Shown: positions 18,440 through 28,394, counted from the stretch's first letter. The stretch is 49,748 nt of DNA from Rickettsiales bacterium (GCA_020049805.1 JAGVLN010000032.1:1-49748), one strand, 5' to 3'. The notes: generated by a model from the letters alone, not told the origin. Numbers and translations are program-made.

Positions 18440-20203
18440 ATGCCTCAAACACACTTTGTCATAAGCGATCCAGCAACATTAATAAAATACGCAGCAGATC
18501 ATAGAGAAGATCCATCTATAGGTAGCTTTAAAGATTATATAAAAAGGAAAGAAGGAATAGATCCAGCCACAGAAATTACTATCGATATTAAATCTGAAAG
18601 AGGTGATGTAGATTTAACAGGAGCTGATTTATCTAAAGGAGATTTTAGTGGTGTTAACTTTGACGGTATGACAGTAACTTTTGCTCGTACTAACTTAGCA
18701 GACACAAATCTTTGCTCTACAACTTTTCGCTATTGTGATTTTCGCACTAGCACATTAGAAAATATTTCAATTGATTTAAAAACAGATCTATATAATTGTG
18801 ATTTAACTCGCCCACAACAAGAAAATTTAGACAGCAAAAAAAGAGAATTAACTGCAGCAAAAGAAGCTGCAGCTCCACCTAAAGAAAGAGCTGCAGAAAC
18901 TGCTATTACAGCTCAAGACCAAAGAGATGGTGCTGGCATTATTGGAACAGCTTTACAAATTGGCACTACAGCAGCTTTATTAGCTACTGGTTTTGGTACG
19001 GTAGCAGCACCGTTAGTAGGCACAGCAGTAGGGCAAGTCGTTTCCTATGGTAGCCAAGCATATATCACCGCTACAACTGACTCAACAACTGGACGCTCTG
19101 AAACTGCAGTTGCAAAAGCTTCTGCGGTCGTAGGAAATTTTGTTAAAAGACAGATTGCTACTCGTTTAGAAGGAACAAGATTTGCACTACCTAAAACAGA
19201 GAAAGCTGCAGCAAAAAGAAGAGAATTACAAACCACAGGCTTACATAGAGGCACTTGGTATACAGCTGCAGGCATAACCGCGGCTACTGCCGTAGCTTCA
19301 TACGCAGGTTTACCAATTCCATCCCCTGTAGTTGCTGCCGTTGCAAGTTGTGCTCTTGCCGGAGCCGTAGCTATAAATACTACTGGGGATGCTACTGCAG
19401 ATGCTCTTAGCACAACAACTGTAGGTGACAGATTAACTATACGAGGAGCAAAAGTAGAAAGCGCTGAAGAAATATTAAGGCAAGCAGGAAGACAAAGTGT
19501 CGCAGCTCAAGTAGCATTGTCAGTACCAGGCGTAACAGGCATAGCAACTGCTTTAATAGCAGCATCAGCTGCAAGTAGTATAGGAAAATCAAATCAACTA
19601 ATTGAAGATTTAACTCAAAAAGGAGTTGCTCCTGAAGAAGCATTAGAAACTGCTATAAAAACTTCATTTAACACTAAATTACATACTAGCCTTAAATATG
19701 CTGCTATTGCTGCAGTAGTAATTGCAGTTGTACTTATAACAGTTTCAACTTTTGGTGTAGCTGGTGGCGTACTAGCTGCAGGCACCATATCTCCGCTTGT
19801 AATTAGCTTTGCATCATTTGCAGGTGCTTTTATCGCAGGAGCAGCCAGATATTATATGTCAAGCAAAAGCCATACTATTCCAACAGAACCAGAGAAACCA
19901 GCTCCTTCTATAGCTCCTACAGAACATGTTAAAGCGCATGAAGTTCATCATGCTAAAGCTCCTCAACATGCAGCTACTCTGGAAGGCCATGAACACGTGG
20001 CTGCAGGACTTAGAAAAAAAGGAGTTAGGCATGCAGAACCTGAATCAAGACTACCAGAACCAGGAGATTTACGCACTACTGCAAGGCAACATGCAACAAG
20101 TTTAGCAAAACATGCTACTGCGCATGGGGATGCAACTCATGCTAAACGTTCTCATGTGCCTCATGCTACAAGAGCAACGGGCGCTGGTAGAGAAGCAGAT
20201 TAA
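18440..20203 (+). CDS. Pentapeptide-repeat, multi-hydrophobic, His-rich-tailed protein, 587 aa
   Basis: I know no family with this architecture. Residues 57-121 form degenerate pentapeptide repeats (ADLSK, GDFSG, VNFDG, TNLAD, TNLCS, CDFRT, CDLTR), predicting a short right-handed beta-helix. Residues 122-165 are charged and Ala-rich. Four long Ala/Gly/Val hydrophobic stretches follow (about 165-205, 270-312, 352-380 and 415-468), able to insert into membranes. The last 100 residues are hydrophilic and rich in His, Ala, Lys and Arg (many HAK/HAT/HEV units). There is no signal peptide. The Ala-rich composition differs from its neighbours. A secreted, host-membrane-inserted effector is one possibility; a structural membrane protein is another. 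It converges on hemA with a 4-nt gap. Confidence 0.85.
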   Translation: MPQTHFVISDPATLIKYAADHREDPSIGSFKDYIKRKEGIDPATEITIDIKSERGDVDLTGADLSKGDFSGVNFDGMTVTFARTNLADTNLCSTTFRYCDFRTSTLENISIDLKTDLYNCDLTRPQQENLDSKKRELTAAKEAAAPPKERAAETAITAQDQRDGAGIIGTALQIGTTAALLATGFGTVAAPLVGTAVGQVVSYGSQAYITATTDSTTGRSETAVAKASAVVGNFVKRQIATRLEGTRFALPKTEKAAAKRRELQTTGLHRGTWYTAAGITAATAVASYAGLPIPSPVVAAVASCALAGAVAINTTGDATADALSTTTVGDRLTIRGAKVESAEEILRQAGRQSVAAQVALSVPGVTGIATALIAASAASSIGKSNQLIEDLTQKGVAPEEALETAIKTSFNTKLHTSLKYAAIAAVVIAVVLITVSTFGVAGGVLAAGTISPLVISFASFAGAFIAGAARYYMSSKSHTIPTEPEKPAPSIAPTEHVKAHEVHHAKAPQHAATLEGHEHVAAGLRKKGVRHAEPESRLPEPGDLRTTARQHATSLAKHATAHGDATHAKRSHVPHATRATGAGREAD

Positions 20204-20207
20204 TTTA

Positions 20208-21416
20208 TTATGCTGCAGCTTCTTCAACTTTCAGCCGAGACAGAACTATCTTTAATGCATCAACAAATTCAACAATCATTTGTTCAGTGTGCATTGGGGT
20301 AGGAGTAATACGTAATCTTTCAGTTCCTTTTGGTACTGTCGGATAATTAATATGTTGTAAGTATATATTAAAATCTTTTAAAAGCATTTCAGAAGCTTGT
20401 TTTGCACGAATAGGATCATTAATCAGGATTGGAATAATATGAGTATCATTTTCAATGATATTAATCTTTCTTTGTTTTAATAGTTGTTTAGTTAGACGTA
20501 CTTTTTTAGCATGTTCTAACCTTTCGCTATCTTGTGATTTTAAATGCTGAACACTGACTCTTGCAGCTTCTGCAATAGCTGGAGGTAATGCAGTTGTAAA
20601 AATAAAACCGGAAGCAGTACTACGAATTGCATCAATAATATTTCTTTTACCTGTAATATAACCGCCCATAACTCCAAAAGCTTTACCTAAAGTACCTTGT
20701 ATAATATCTATTCTCTCATCTACACCTGCTTTTTGAGCAAGCCCAGCTCCTCTTTTACCATATAGACCAACTGTATGAACCTCGTCTATGTATGTTAAAG
20801 CATTAAATTCATCAGCAATATCGCAGAATTCCTCCATAGGAGAACTCAACCCATCCATAGAATATGCTGATTCGAAAATAATCACTTTAGGACGATTAAT
20901 ATCTACTTGTGAAATTAATGATCTTAGATGCTCAGAATTATTATGTTTAAAAATATGTTTTTCAGCTTTGCTATGTCTAACACCTGCAATGATAGAAGCA
21001 TGATTACCTTCATCAGAGAAAAATATACAATTAGGTAGTATCTTTGCAAGGGCTGATAAAGTGGCTTCATTAGCTACGTAACCGGAGGTAAAAACCAAAC
21101 CTGATTCTTTATTATGTAAATCTGCCAACTCTTCTTCCAACAAAACTATAGGATGATTATTGCCACCAATATTGCGGGTCCCTCCGGCTCCAACTCCCAT
21201 TGTCTCTGCTGTTTCTATAAAAGCTTGTAAAACTTTAGGATGCTGACCCATACCTAGGTAGTCATTAATGCACCATAAAATAATGGATTTATTACGACTA
21301 TAATCAAATGCTATTGGAAATTTACCAGCACATCGTCCTAGATCTAGAAAAGATCTATAACGCCCTTCTGATTTGATCTCATTAATAAAGTTTGAAAAAA
21401 TTTGGTTGTAATCCAT
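20208..21416 (-). CDS. hemA: 5-aminolevulinate synthase (C4 pathway)
   Basis: This PLP enzyme condenses glycine and succinyl-CoA to 5-aminolevulinate, the alphaproteobacterial and mitochondrial entry to heme synthesis. The 402-aa sequence shows GVGAGGTRNIGG, the cofactor-binding DEVHTVGLYG (211-220), the Schiff-base K245 in GTLGKAFG, and the C-terminal TERLRITPTPMH. It lies 48 nt downstream of ctaA on the same strand, so two heme genes are grouped; hemB is at 9712. It belongs to the alpha-oxoamine synthase family, in which BioF and Kbl are relatives, but the sequence fits ALAS over its full length. Confidence 0.96.
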   Translation of the reverse strand: MDYNQIFSNFINEIKSEGRYRSFLDLGRCAGKFPIAFDYSRNKSIILWCINDYLGMGQHPKVLQAFIETAETMGVGAGGTRNIGGNNHPIVLLEEELADLHNKESGLVFTSGYVANEATLSALAKILPNCIFFSDEGNHASIIAGVRHSKAEKHIFKHNNSEHLRSLISQVDINRPKVIIFESAYSMDGLSSPMEEFCDIADEFNALTYIDEVHTVGLYGKRGAGLAQKAGVDERIDIIQGTLGKAFGVMGGYITGKRNIIDAIRSTASGFIFTTALPPAIAEAARVSVQHLKSQDSERLEHAKKVRLTKQLLKQRKINIIENDTHIIPILINDPIRAKQASEMLLKDFNIYLQHINYPTVPKGTERLRITPTPMHTEQMIVEFVDALKIVLSRLKVEEAAA

Positions 21417-21464
21417 TTAATATTTTAGAAAGATGCTAGTTTATAAATCTGATTTATTAATTGA

Positions 21465-22487
21465 TTAATTTCTGTAGGTTAACAAATTTAAAACAAAAAG
21501 TAAATTTGTAAATAATAATATTGCAACTAATTGATGTAAAAGGGCTAAATAAACTGGTACCAAATGAAGTAAAGTTAATACTCCTAAGCTAAATTGAAGC
21601 AGTGTGAAAAATAATAACCCATAAAGAGCAATTTTCATCTTCTTCTCTTGAACTAAAGGTAACATAGACACGCTATATAAAACCATAAAGAGCAATATTA
21701 TAACAGCAAGAGTTCGATGAATAAATTGGACAGTAGTAATGTTTTCAAAAATATTTAAATACCAGGGCCGTATTATGAACATACCATCTGGAACCAGTTT
21801 ACCATCCATCAATGGATAAGTATTATAAGTTAATCCCGCATCTAAGCCAGCCATTAGAGCTCCAGTCGCTATTTGCATTATAATTAAAATAAATATAATT
21901 AAACCAAAAAATAATGAAGAAGCGGATTTATAATAAGATATTCTTATATCTAGTAAAGAAAAGAAATTCCACATTAATAACCCATAAATTAATAAAGCCA
22001 TCAATAAATGTAAAGCTAATCTATATTGACTTACTTCAGGTATTGTTGACAAACCACTTTTAACCATATACCAACCAACTGCTCCTTGTACCGCCCCTAA
22101 AATGAAAACGACAATCAAGTTCCTGATAAGATTATTAGAAAGATTTTTAGCAAAAAGAAAATAAAAAAATGGGATAATAAAAATAATACCAATTACCCTA
22201 CCAAGTAACCGATGACTATATTCAATAAAGTAAATTTGCTTAAATTCTTCTAAACTAAAATTGAAATTTTTGTATTTATATTCAGGAGAGGATTTATATT
22301 TAGTAAATTCATCAATCCACATTGATTCATTAAATGGATAAATTACCCCGGTAACTGGCTTCCATTCAACGATTGATAATCCTGCATTGCTAAGACGAGT
22401 ATAGCCCCCTAGAATAATCATGAATAGAACTGTTACTGCACAAAGTAATAACCATATTTTAATAGCTTTGTTTTGGTACATTGACAT
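21465..22487 (-). CDS. ctaA: Heme A synthase (CtaA/COX15 type)
   Basis: CtaA oxidises the C8 methyl of heme O to give heme A for cytochrome aa3 oxidase. The 340-aa integral membrane protein has about eight TM segments, the signature GGYTRLSNAGLSIVEWKP (27-44) and a heme-ligand H92 in EYSHRLLGR, with further His in FIHRTLAV and LLHLVPVYLALLHQ. It is of the COX15-like type found in alphaproteobacteria and mitochondria. It is upstream of hemA on the same strand. It implies a heme-A oxidase elsewhere in the genome. Confidence 0.94.
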   Translation of the reverse strand: MSMYQNKAIKIWLLLCAVTVLFMIILGGYTRLSNAGLSIVEWKPVTGVIYPFNESMWIDEFTKYKSSPEYKYKNFNFSLEEFKQIYFIEYSHRLLGRVIGIIFIIPFFYFLFAKNLSNNLIRNLIVVFILGAVQGAVGWYMVKSGLSTIPEVSQYRLALHLLMALLIYGLLMWNFFSLLDIRISYYKSASSLFFGLIIFILIIMQIATGALMAGLDAGLTYNTYPLMDGKLVPDGMFIIRPWYLNIFENITTVQFIHRTLAVIILLFMVLYSVSMLPLVQEKKMKIALYGLLFFTLLQFSLGVLTLLHLVPVYLALLHQLVAILLFTNLLFVLNLLTYRN

Positions 22488-22571
22488 TAACTACTGGCAT
22501 TAAAACTAAAAATCCGTTAAAACATTAAAAGAACTTTCTAACAATTACAAGAATAATTAGATATATAAATC

Positions 22572-23480
22572 ATGCTCAAATCAACTACTTTAATGATTAT
22601 TTTATCCTCCCCCTCAGGTGCAGGCAAAACTACCTTATCTAAAGCGATTATCAATTCCGATCCTCAAGTTAAATTGTCTATTTCCGTAACGACCAGACCT
22701 ATGCGCCCAGGTGAAATTAATGGCAAAGATTATTTTTTTATTAGTAAAGATGAATATGATGAATTACTACAAAAAGATATGCTTTTAGAACATGCAGAGG
22801 TATTTGGTAATTATTACGGCATACCTAAAAAACAAACTAATGAATCTCTTGATGCAGGTTTTGATATGCTATATAGCATTGATTGGCAAGGGGCGCTAAA
22901 ATTAATGGAATACAAGCCATCTAAAATAGTTAGTATTTTTATCTTACCTCCTTCAATAGAAATACTAGAACAAAGGTTACGCAAAAGAGGATCAGAGAGC
23001 GAAGAAGTTATTCAAAGGAGATTAAAAGAAGCTAAATCTGAAATTTCCAAATATATTTTTTACGACTACCTAATAGTAAACGATAAAATAGAAGATAGTT
23101 TGTTTAAAATTCAAAGCATTATTAGTGCGGAAAGATCAAAACTAATACATTTATCTAATTTATCTTCATTAATTGATACTCTAAACGAAGAAATTATAGG
23201 TATTTATGAAAAAGACATTCCGCTTATCAATAATAGCTGTATTATCGATGTTCGTGAGCCACATGAATGGCAATCAGGGCATGTTAAAAACGCTCTCCAC
23301 ATTCCCCTACAACAATTACTATCTAACAATTATCAACTAGATAAAAATAAATTCTACATAGTATATTGCCAACACGGAGTACGTAGCTTAACTGCAGCTA
23401 AATTTTTAAAAACTCATGGTTTTCATGTGGCGCATCTAAAAGGCGGATTAGCTGTATGGCAGGGAGAATTAGAAAAGTAA
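22572..23480 (+). CDS. gmk: Guanylate kinase fused to C-terminal rhodanese domain
   Basis: Residues 1-190 are guanylate kinase (GMP + ATP to GDP + ADP): P-loop SSPSGAGKTT (12-21), SVTTRPMRPGEINGKDYFF for GMP binding, and DWQGALKL. The usual enzyme ends near residue 205, but the frame continues without a stop into a rhodanese domain (about 205-302) with IIDVREPHEWQSGHV (224-238), active-site C266 in YCQHGVRS, and LKGGLAVWQ. No Met codon occurs after residue 112, so the second half cannot start separately at an ATG. It may be a bifunctional protein or a physical link of nucleotide metabolism to sulfur transfer. It converges on tatB with a 5-nt gap; a weak AT-rich inverted repeat (23473-23493) could be a terminator. 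Confidence 0.93.
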   Translation: MLKSTTLMIILSSPSGAGKTTLSKAIINSDPQVKLSISVTTRPMRPGEINGKDYFFISKDEYDELLQKDMLLEHAEVFGNYYGIPKKQTNESLDAGFDMLYSIDWQGALKLMEYKPSKIVSIFILPPSIEILEQRLRKRGSESEEVIQRRLKEAKSEISKYIFYDYLIVNDKIEDSLFKIQSIISAERSKLIHLSNLSSLIDTLNEEIIGIYEKDIPLINNSCIIDVREPHEWQSGHVKNALHIPLQQLLSNNYQLDKNKFYIVYCQHGVRSLTAAKFLKTHGFHVAHLKGGLAVWQGELEK

Positions 23481-23485
23481 AATTT

Positions 23486-23818
23486 TTACTTTTTATTCTT
23501 ACGAGCACTAGAGGCTTGTATTTTTTTCTTTGGAGACTTTTGAGATCTTGGAATTTTTAAGTCTTTAATATCAAAAGCCTCGTACAATTTTCCGTCCTGA
23601 CCACGGATAAATTTCTTTTCTTCTTCATTATCTTCCTCTTCTCCTAAAATTGCTTTATGCACTGAATTATAAAGTTTTTGAGCTTCTTTCTTTAAAGAGG
23701 TAAGTTTAGTAAAAATTATTTTATAATATTTGGCAATGATAGGTAAATCACTAGGTTTTACCAGAACAAGAACCACACAAGCGATGATAAATAATTCTGG
23801 TAATGAAATACCGAACAT
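23486..23818 (-). CDS. tatB: Sec-independent translocase subunit TatB
   Basis: The 110-aa protein has the Tat A/B layout: a short N-terminal helix (MFGISLPELFIIACVVLVLV), a hinge of the form KPSDLP, an amphipathic helix (about 27-55) and a charged tail. The N-terminal MFGISLPEL favours TatB over TatA, since TatB keeps a Glu near position 8. It starts 2 nt after petC stops and is the last gene of the petA-petB-petC unit. PetA carries a twin-arginine signal, so co-transcription with its translocase makes sense. TatA and TatC are not in the window. Confidence 0.82.
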   Translation of the reverse strand: MFGISLPELFIIACVVLVLVKPSDLPIIAKYYKIIFTKLTSLKKEAQKLYNSVHKAILGEEEDNEEEKKFIRGQDGKLYEAFDIKDLKIPRSQKSPKKKIQASSARKNKK

Positions 23819-23819
23819 A

Positions 23820-24596
23820 TTATTTCATCTTTTCTACTTTAGACCAAATACGAGATTTAGCTACATAGAATATGATTGTCATAATAAATAAATATATTAT
23901 GGCTTTAAAGCCCATAGATTTACGTTTTTCCATTTCTGGTTCAGCTGCCCATTGCAAGAAATTGACCACATCACTAGACATTTGCTCTATCGTTGCCACT
24001 GTACCATCTTGATAAGCTACCGCATTATCAAACAATGGTTGCGGCATTGCGATCTGCATACCAGGAAAATATGGGTTATAATATAAAGTATCATTCATTG
24101 TGATACCTGCTGGTACAGATTGTCCATAACCATTAAGCAGTGCATGAATATAATTAGCGCCGTCAGGTCTAGCTTTTATAATTAAAGATAAATCTGGAGG
24201 ATAAGCTCCACCATTTGCTGCTCTTGAAGCTTCTTCATTTGGATAAGGAGACACGAATTTATCATAAGGCTTACCAGGCCGTTGAAACATTTCTCCTTTA
24301 TCATTAGGACCATCTGTAACTTGTGCTTCAGCAGCAACTGCAGCTACCTCTTCCTTACTAAAACCTATTTCTTCTAAATTACGGTAATATAATAAACTTA
24401 AAGAATGGCAAGCTGAGCATACTTCTTTATATACTTGATAACCTCTTTGAATTGCCCGTTGATCAAAATGGCCAAAAATTCCATCAAAAGACCAATTCTC
24501 TTGCTTAGGTTTCTCTTGTACAGCTGCAATACTTATATCAAGTATACTGACTATTAAAATTATCATTAATACAGAATTACGAATTAAACTTATCAT
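23820..24596 (-). CDS. petC: Cytochrome c1 of the bc1 complex
   Basis: Cytochrome c1 passes electrons from the Rieske centre to cytochrome c. The 258-aa protein has an N-terminal signal peptide (about 1-25), the heme c motif C60-S-A-C63-H64, the conserved PPDLSLI region (133-139), the axial Met in QIAMPQP (M184), and one C-terminal TM anchor (about 229-246). The gene overlaps petB by 4 nt and is followed by tatB. Length and motifs are normal. Confidence 0.97.
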   Translation of the reverse strand: MISLIRNSVLMIILIVSILDISIAAVQEKPKQENWSFDGIFGHFDQRAIQRGYQVYKEVCSACHSLSLLYYRNLEEIGFSKEEVAAVAAEAQVTDGPNDKGEMFQRPGKPYDKFVSPYPNEEASRAANGGAYPPDLSLIIKARPDGANYIHALLNGYGQSVPAGITMNDTLYYNPYFPGMQIAMPQPLFDNAVAYQDGTVATIEQMSSDVVNFLQWAAEPEMEKRKSMGFKAIIYLFIMTIIFYVAKSRIWSKVEKMK

Positions 24597-25783
24597 ATCG
24601 CATCACTAATAGATTTTGGTAAAGGTAAGGTTTTTTCATATTTACCTAAAATCGGTAATATAACCAAGAAATGTAAGAAATAATAAAAGGTTGCTATCAT
24701 ACCTATAGTTATATAAATGCCTTCGGGTGGATTGCCACCAATAAAGCCAAGCACTATTACATCAAAAATAAATATCCAATAAAAAATTTTAAATTTTGGT
24801 CGGTATGCTCCACTACGCACTTTACTAGTATCTAACCATGGTAACAAAAACAATACAAAAATTGCACCAAACATGGCAATTACTCCGCCAAGTTTATTAG
24901 GTATAGATCTTAAAATTGCATAAAAAGGCAAGAAATACCACTCTGGCACTATATGTTCAGGAGTTACCATAGGATTAGCTGGTATATAATTATCTGGGTG
25001 GCCTAAATAATTTGGTTGGTAAAATACAAAATAAGCAAATAATAAACCAAATGCTCCTAACCCTAGAAAATCTTTGATTGTATAGTAAGGATGAAATGGA
25101 ATTGTATCAGATTTTGATTTTACTTCCACCCCAGTCGGGTTATTAGAGCCATGAATATGTAAGGCGGTTATATGCAATATCACGATAAAAACAATGATAA
25201 AAGGTAACAAGTAATGTAACACAAAAAATCTATTTAAAGTCGGTCCTCCTACTGCAAATCCTCCCCAAAGCCATTCTACTATGCTCTCACCAAAAACTGG
25301 TATTGCAGAGAATAAACTGGTAATAACTGTTGCGCCCCAAAAACTCATTTGTCCCCAAGGAAGGACATATCCCATAAAAGCTGTAGCCATCACAGCTAAA
25401 AAAATAAATAAACCTAAAAACCAAACTAACTCACGCGGAGATTTATAAGAACCATAATATAAATTACGGGCAATATGAACATATATCGCGAAAAAGAACA
25501 TTGAAGCTCCTACGGCATGAATATAGCGAATTAACCATCCGTAATTCACATTGCGCATAATGTTTTCTACACTATCAAAAGCAGTCGCTGGATCTGGAGA
25601 ATAATGCATAGCCAAAAATAAACCAGTAATAATTTGAATTACCAGACCTATCCCTGCTATAGAACCCATATTCCACAAATAACTTAAGTTACGAGGAGTT
25701 CTATATTCTCCCACGTGTTTTATAAAACTAAAGATAGGTAACCTATATTCAATCCAATCAATAATTTTTTGAGTTCTACTCAT
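24593..25783 (-). CDS. petB: Cytochrome b of the bc1 complex
   Basis: Cytochrome b carries the quinol-oxidation and quinone-reduction sites. The 396-aa membrane protein has the four heme ligands H89, H103, H190 and H204 with the expected 13-residue gap between the two in each helix, and the Qo-site motif PEWY (280-283). About eight TM helices are visible. It begins 11 nt after petA and overlaps petC by 4 nt, as in other alphaproteobacterial petABC operons. It is the single-chain (mitochondrial-like) form, not the split b6/IV form. Confidence 0.98.
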   Translation of the reverse strand: MSRTQKIIDWIEYRLPIFSFIKHVGEYRTPRNLSYLWNMGSIAGIGLVIQIITGLFLAMHYSPDPATAFDSVENIMRNVNYGWLIRYIHAVGASMFFFAIYVHIARNLYYGSYKSPRELVWFLGLFIFLAVMATAFMGYVLPWGQMSFWGATVITSLFSAIPVFGESIVEWLWGGFAVGGPTLNRFFVLHYLLPFIIVFIVILHITALHIHGSNNPTGVEVKSKSDTIPFHPYYTIKDFLGLGAFGLLFAYFVFYQPNYLGHPDNYIPANPMVTPEHIVPEWYFLPFYAILRSIPNKLGGVIAMFGAIFVLFLLPWLDTSKVRSGAYRPKFKIFYWIFIFDVIVLGFIGGNPPEGIYITIGMIATFYYFLHFLVILPILGKYEKTLPLPKSISDAI

Positions 25784-25794
25784 AAATATTCCTA

Positions 25795-26346
25795 TTAACC
25801 TATCTTAATTTTATTATCAGTAATGAATTCATAGTTAGGCACTATTAAATTCAATGGAGCTGGGCCTTGTCTAATTCTACCAGAAGTATCATAAATTGAT
25901 CCATGACATGGACAGAACCAGCCATGGTAATTTCCAGTATCGTCAATTGGTATACAACCTAAATGAGTACATACTCCTATCATAATTAACCATTGCACAT
26001 GTCCTGGTTTAACTCGAGCTGAATCAGGTTGCGGGTCTCGCAATTTTTGCCAATCTACAGCTTCAGCTTCAGCAATATCCTCTGGCGTACGATGACGTAC
26101 AAAAACTGGCTTACCACGCCACATGACTTTAATTGTCTGACCAACCGGTATTGGGTCTAAATCTACTTCAATTGAAGCTAAAGCTAATACATCTGCAGAA
26201 GGATTCATTGAATCAATAATAGGCCATACACATGATGCACCACCAACTGCCGCCATAGCACTTGCGGTTAATACAATAAAATCACGCCGAGTAATCTTCT
26301 TATTTTTCGCTGATTTATTATGTGACTTTTCCATTGATTTTAGCAT
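25795..26346 (-). CDS. petA: Ubiquinol-cytochrome c reductase iron-sulfur (Rieske) subunit
   Basis: The 183-aa Rieske protein carries the 2Fe-2S ligands in CTHLGC (126-131) and CPCHGS (145-150). The N-terminus has a twin-arginine motif TRRDF (19-23) followed by a hydrophobic anchor (24-45), so it is expected to be Tat-exported and stay membrane-bound. It is the first gene of petA-petB-petC-tatB. Met1 or Met5 could be the start; Met1 was kept. The upstream 195 nt, shared with dapB, must hold the promoter but none stands out. Confidence 0.97.
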   Translation of the reverse strand: MLKSMEKSHNKSAKNKKITRRDFIVLTASAMAAVGGASCVWPIIDSMNPSADVLALASIEVDLDPIPVGQTIKVMWRGKPVFVRHRTPEDIAEAEAVDWQKLRDPQPDSARVKPGHVQWLIMIGVCTHLGCIPIDDTGNYHGWFCPCHGSIYDTSGRIRQGPAPLNLIVPNYEFITDNKIKIG

Positions 26347-26541
26347 TATATAATTAAATTTATAAATTGTAAGACATCTATATACACTAATGTTTTAAAA
26401 TTATCAATATCTCTTCCCAAGTAACTAAACTTAGCTTAGAAAAAAAATATACTAGCAGCAAGATATAATTCGTTTATTATTAAGAAATCACTGATAAATG
26501 TTGTATTAATAAAGCTTGATAAAGGAAGCAAAGGAGAAAAA

Positions 26542-27324
26542 ATGAAATTAGGCATAACAGCAGCAAATGGCAAAATGGGCCAAGCTCTAATTTTAGCTAT
26601 TAAACAATCACCTGATTTTAGATTAAGCACTGTTTTGGTTAGAGATGTTAACCATCTTACAAGTGAAATAGGACTTCCAGACTATACTATTATAACTGAA
26701 CAAGCAGAAAAATTCTGCGAATCAGCTGAAATTATAATTGATTTTTCTTCTCCAAAACTCACTTGTCAAATTATAGAAGCAGCCACTAAACACAAAGTAC
26801 CAGTAGTCTCTGGAACTACAGGGCTCACTAATAACGAAATAAAACTCTTAGAAAATTATGCTAAAATCATACCTATAGTATATTCTGGCAATATGAGTAT
26901 AGGTATAAACTTGATTCAAATGTTACTCAATAAAACCGCTAAAACTTTAGATCAGAGCTTTGATGTTGAAATTATAGAAAAACACCATAGAAACAAAGTT
27001 GATGCCCCATCAGGTACAGCATTAATGTTAGCAAAATCAATCACTGATGCTAAAGGTTTAGATTTCGATAAAAGTATAATTTATTCTAGGGTTGGGCACA
27101 CAGGCCCACGTCCCAAAGAAAAAATTGGCATTTCTTCTATTAGAGCTGGAAATATAATAGGCGAACATGACATAATGTTTGTTTCAGATGCTGAAGTAAT
27201 TACTATTGCCCATCAAGCATTAAATCGCAATATTTTCGTAAACGGCGCTCTCAAAGCGTGCAACTGGATTGTAAATCAGCCAGCAGGCTTCTATTCCATG
27301 CAAGATGTATTGCTAAATACATGA
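26542..27324 (+). CDS. dapB: 4-hydroxy-tetrahydrodipicolinate reductase
   Basis: DapB reduces the DapA product in the lysine/diaminopimelate pathway; diaminopimelate is needed for peptidoglycan, consistent with murG and ftsW here. The 260-aa protein has the nucleotide-binding GITAANGKMGQA (4-15), SGTTGL (90-95), GNMSIGINL (116-124), and the catalytic HHR with K152 and DAPSGTA (154-160). A strong AAGGAG lies before the ATG. The stop overlaps the next gene's start (ATGA), which indicates translational coupling. Confidence 0.97.
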   Translation: MKLGITAANGKMGQALILAIKQSPDFRLSTVLVRDVNHLTSEIGLPDYTIITEQAEKFCESAEIIIDFSSPKLTCQIIEAATKHKVPVVSGTTGLTNNEIKLLENYAKIIPIVYSGNMSIGINLIQMLLNKTAKTLDQSFDVEIIEKHHRNKVDAPSGTALMLAKSITDAKGLDFDKSIIYSRVGHTGPRPKEKIGISSIRAGNIIGEHDIMFVSDAEVITIAHQALNRNIFVNGALKACNWIVNQPAGFYSMQDVLLNT

Positions 27325-28394
27325 TAAAACTGTGTCAACATTACCTTGATTGCGGAGGATGTGAACTACAACATCTAGATGAAATTCAATATTCTCAATA
27401 TAAATTTGATAGCTTCTTAGAAAAGTTAGCTAAAGCAAATATTGCACCTACAATCCTAAATCCACTTTTTATAGTTGGCCCTTACAAAAGGCGTAGATGC
27501 ACCGTCCAAATTAATTACCATAAGGGGAAGATTGAACTTGGTTTTTATAAGAAGAAAAGTCATCAGGTAGTTGATATGAAAGAGTGCTTAATTTTAGAGC
27601 CCACAATTTTTAACCTACTTCAACCATTAAGAAAATGCTTGGCTAGCTTAGCCAAACCACAATTACTAAATAATATCTATATTTTAAATAGTCATACTGG
27701 ATTAGACTTATTAATTAATGCCGAATATTTACCTAATATGGAATGTTTAGAAAAATTAGTAGAGTTTGCTAACCAACATAATATAGCCAGAATTAGCTGG
27801 CAGATGCACCAAAAAATTGTAGATATATTTACTGCAAAACCAGTAACATCAAATATTAATAATATCTTAGTTGAATTACCTGTAGGTTGTTTTTTACAAG
27901 CAACCAAAGAGTGTGAACAATTAATTCAACAACAAATTTTAAATCTAGTAGTCAAAAATCATATTAAAAAGGTTGTTGATTTATATGCAGGTTGTGGCAC
28001 TTTTTCATTAATTTTCGATGATAAAATCCAAGTTCATGCCGTTGAAGGGGAAGAAAAATCGATTAATGCAATTAATAAAGCTATAAAAAAATATAATTTA
28101 AAAAATAAACAAGCAACCACTCAAGATCTTTATCGTTATCCAATTAAAACTGAGAATTTAACTAACTTTGATCTAGCAATAATTGATCCACCACGTAATG
28201 GCGCTTCTCCACAAATTAAAGAATTAGCGAAAAGTAAGATAAAAACAATTATGCTAGTCTCATGCAATGTAGATAGCTTTATCCGCGATGCTAAATTACT
28301 GATAGCTCATGGTTACAAACTTATGGAACTTACTCCTATAGATCAATTTTACTGGACTAAACACTTAGAACTATCAGCAATTTTTCATTTTTAA
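27321..28394 (+). CDS. TrmA/RlmD-family RNA (uracil-5-)-methyltransferase
   Basis: This class I SAM enzyme methylates C5 of a uridine in rRNA or tRNA. The start is taken at the ATG at 27321, which overlaps the dapB stop, because it places the conserved [4Fe-4S] ligands at the N-terminus: C5, C11, C14 (in CGGCELQHL) and C89. A longer in-frame start exists at 27258 but adds only dapB-overlapping sequence. Other motifs are DLYAGCGTFSL (200-210), DPPRNGA (279-285) and the nucleophile C315 in LVSCNVDSF. At 357 aa it lacks the N-terminal TRAM domain of E. coli RlmD. Whether the substrate is 23S rRNA or tRNA cannot be told from sequence alone. Confidence 0.9.
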   Translation: MIKLCQHYLDCGGCELQHLDEIQYSQYKFDSFLEKLAKANIAPTILNPLFIVGPYKRRRCTVQINYHKGKIELGFYKKKSHQVVDMKECLILEPTIFNLLQPLRKCLASLAKPQLLNNIYILNSHTGLDLLINAEYLPNMECLEKLVEFANQHNIARISWQMHQKIVDIFTAKPVTSNINNILVELPVGCFLQATKECEQLIQQQILNLVVKNHIKKVVDLYAGCGTFSLIFDDKIQVHAVEGEEKSINAINKAIKKYNLKNKQATTQDLYRYPIKTENLTNFDLAIIDPPRNGASPQIKELAKSKIKTIMLVSCNVDSFIRDAKLLIAHGYKLMELTPIDQFYWTKHLELSAIFHF

